From Stercoripulliclostridium_A sp045577735 (GTDB lineage: Bacteria > Bacillota > Clostridia > Christensenellales > DTU072): DNA of 64,000 nucleotides. A program made the translations under genes and the position numbers. Location of the stretch: the NCBI GenBank assembly GCA_045577735.1, contig JAZNIY010000008.1, positions 124,001 through 188,000 of the forward strand. Direction: 5' to 3'. This document shows positions 62,875 through 64,000 of the stretch, one piece after another (the stretch's first letter is position 1; each line of letters begins with the position of its first letter). The notes below the pieces were generated by a model. That model was not told the DNA's origin and ran no database searches. It was given only the letters and a program-made list of their open reading frames with translations.

Positions 62875-64000
62875 ATGAAAAAATCAAGAATTTTAACGTT
62901 GGTTTTGAGCATAGCGCTTGTAGCAGTCATGGTAGCAACCTTGTTTGCTTGTGGCGAAAAGTGCACTAGCCACGTGGATGAAAACAATGACTTTAAATGC
63001 GACAATTGCGATGAAGCAATGCCAAATAAGGACAACGGAGATTCCAACACAGATGATGGTAAAGAAGATTATACCTTTACCCTTAGAGATAGCGATCTTG
63101 AACCCGTTGCAGGAGCAAAAATTAAAGTAAACGTAAACGGAGCTGACGGAGAAGAAAAATTAACCGATGAAAACGGCGTTGTAGTATTCAGAGTACAAAA
63201 GGGCGCAAAATTCGTTGGCGTAACCATTGTTGAAGTTCCCGCAGATTACGTAATTGATGAAGAATTCCACATCTTTGAGTCAGGTAGGACCTTGAGCACC
63301 AACACGGTAAGCAAGAAAAAGGTATATACCGTTAAGGTTGTTGACCAAAACGGTGACGTTGTAAAAGGCGTTCAAGTTCAACTTTGTCACGATGGCGGAT
63401 GCTTAGCAAAAGCATATACTGACGCGGAAGGCAAAGCCAAGTATAGCGTAACCGAAGCATTGACCGAGCCCTATGCTTCCATTAATTCTGTTCCAACCGG
63501 ATATGCATTACAAGAAGGCGACATTTTTAACACCGATGGAATAACTTACACGCACTACACTTATATTAATAGTAGTGGTGAAATCGAAGTTCAAATAGTA
63601 AAACAAAACACAGTCACCGTTAAAGTCGGTGACTTTTTTCATGGTAATGCCCCATTAAAAAATATAGCAATTGATCTTTACGATGCCGAAACCTCAACTC
63701 TTCTTGACACTGTTATAACTGGAGCTGATGGCAAGGCAATCTTTGTTATAGAAAAAGAAATTTCCTACAAAGTAGGAAAGGATACCATTTATAATTACTA
63801 CATCGTTGCTCGTCACAATGAAAACGATCCTCGTTTTACTTGGTCATATAGAGAGGACGGAATGATGAATGCATACAGCAAAGAATTTAGTACTGATTTT
63901 TTCGTTTTGGATAAGGTTACGTATACCATTAACGTAACCAGAACCAATGAGAATCTTTCTTTAGAAAACGTAAGAGTCGCGTTACTAAATCGTTTGTTCG
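62875..64000 (+). CDS. Lipoprotein with Cys/His mini-motif and Cna-B-like repeats, partial
   Basis: The frame is open from the ATG at 62875 (AGGAG upstream) to the right edge, 375 codons, and continues beyond. MKKSRILTLVLSIALVAVMV leads to the lipobox LFAC (Cys26) and GEKCTSHVDENNDFKCDNC. At least four successive Cna-B/SpaA-like units follow, each opening like YTFTLRDSDLEPVAGAKIKV, YTVKVVDQNGDVVKGVQVQL, VTVKVGDFFHGNAPLKNIAI and YTINVTRTNENLSLENVRVA. This is a third member of the tandem lipoprotein family. The visible part has no catalytic motif. Confidence 0.85.
   Translation, partial: MKKSRILTLVLSIALVAVMVATLFACGEKCTSHVDENNDFKCDNCDEAMPNKDNGDSNTDDGKEDYTFTLRDSDLEPVAGAKIKVNVNGADGEEKLTDENGVVVFRVQKGAKFVGVTIVEVPADYVIDEEFHIFESGRTLSTNTVSKKKVYTVKVVDQNGDVVKGVQVQLCHDGGCLAKAYTDAEGKAKYSVTEALTEPYASINSVPTGYALQEGDIFNTDGITYTHYTYINSSGEIEVQIVKQNTVTVKVGDFFHGNAPLKNIAIDLYDAETSTLLDTVITGADGKAIFVIEKEISYKVGKDTIYNYYIVARHNENDPRFTWSYREDGMMNAYSKEFSTDFFVLDKVTYTINVTRTNENLSLENVRVALLNRLF

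Overview
The window looks like the replication-origin region of a chromosome from a moderately AT-rich member of the Bacillota, most likely class Clostridia. The lineage call is inference. It rests on the rpmH-rnpA-yidD-yidC-jag-mnmE-mnmG-rsmG-parB block, sporulation-type genes (yabP, yabQ, cwlD, a SpoIIIJ-type yidC), AAAGGAG ribosome sites, and BspA-type leucine-rich and lipobox-bearing surface proteins typical of gut Clostridia. I see no rRNA, tRNA, insertion sequence or CRISPR array.

Layout. 1-7.6 kb (minus strand): an intracellular L-arabinose operon, aldo/keto reductase > araD > GH127 > araA > GH51 > GH27 (cut by the left edge). No arabinose kinase or transporter is visible. 7.7-16.3 kb: flavin reductase-like protein, a cytidylate-kinase-like protein, gyrA and gyrB, a condensation-type acyltransferase, and yabP-yabQ. 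16.3-28.4 kb (minus): dut, gltX, parB, rsmG, lgt, mnmG, mnmE, jag, yidC, yidD, rnpA, rpmH, cwlD and radC.

27.6-36 kb is the origin neighbourhood. Perfect DnaA boxes lie in three clusters (27.6, 31.15 and 34.3-34.4 kb). Five parS-like palindromes lie within 635 bp (29.88-30.51 kb) beside an extremely AT-rich gene-free kilobase. The dnaA-dnaN gap carries, in order, DnaA boxes, a GC-rich hexamer and four DnaA-trio triplets, so it is the best candidate unwinding site. dnaA-dnaN are inverted relative to rpmH compared with Bacillus. An SOS-type Y-family polymerase/YolD pair with a LexA-like box sits between the parS region and dnaN. ParB is present without an adjacent ParA.

36-41.2 kb: a peptidase E-like protein, a membrane-anchored alpha/beta hydrolase and a GH3 glucosidase. 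The convergent gap after GH3 holds two long palindromic elements with the same 30-nt core, one starting at each flanking stop codon, and two 144-bp tandem repeats between them. 41.2-58 kb (minus): one probable operon with a 2506-residue surface subtilisin carrying BspA-type repeats, an InlB-like lipoprotein, a complete oligopeptide ABC importer (oppABCDF) and a small membrane protein. This reads as a surface proteolysis and peptide-uptake system. 58.3-64 kb (plus): three tandem lipoproteins sharing a Cys/His mini-motif right after the lipid anchor. One carries a TlpA-like redox domain, and the third runs off the right edge.
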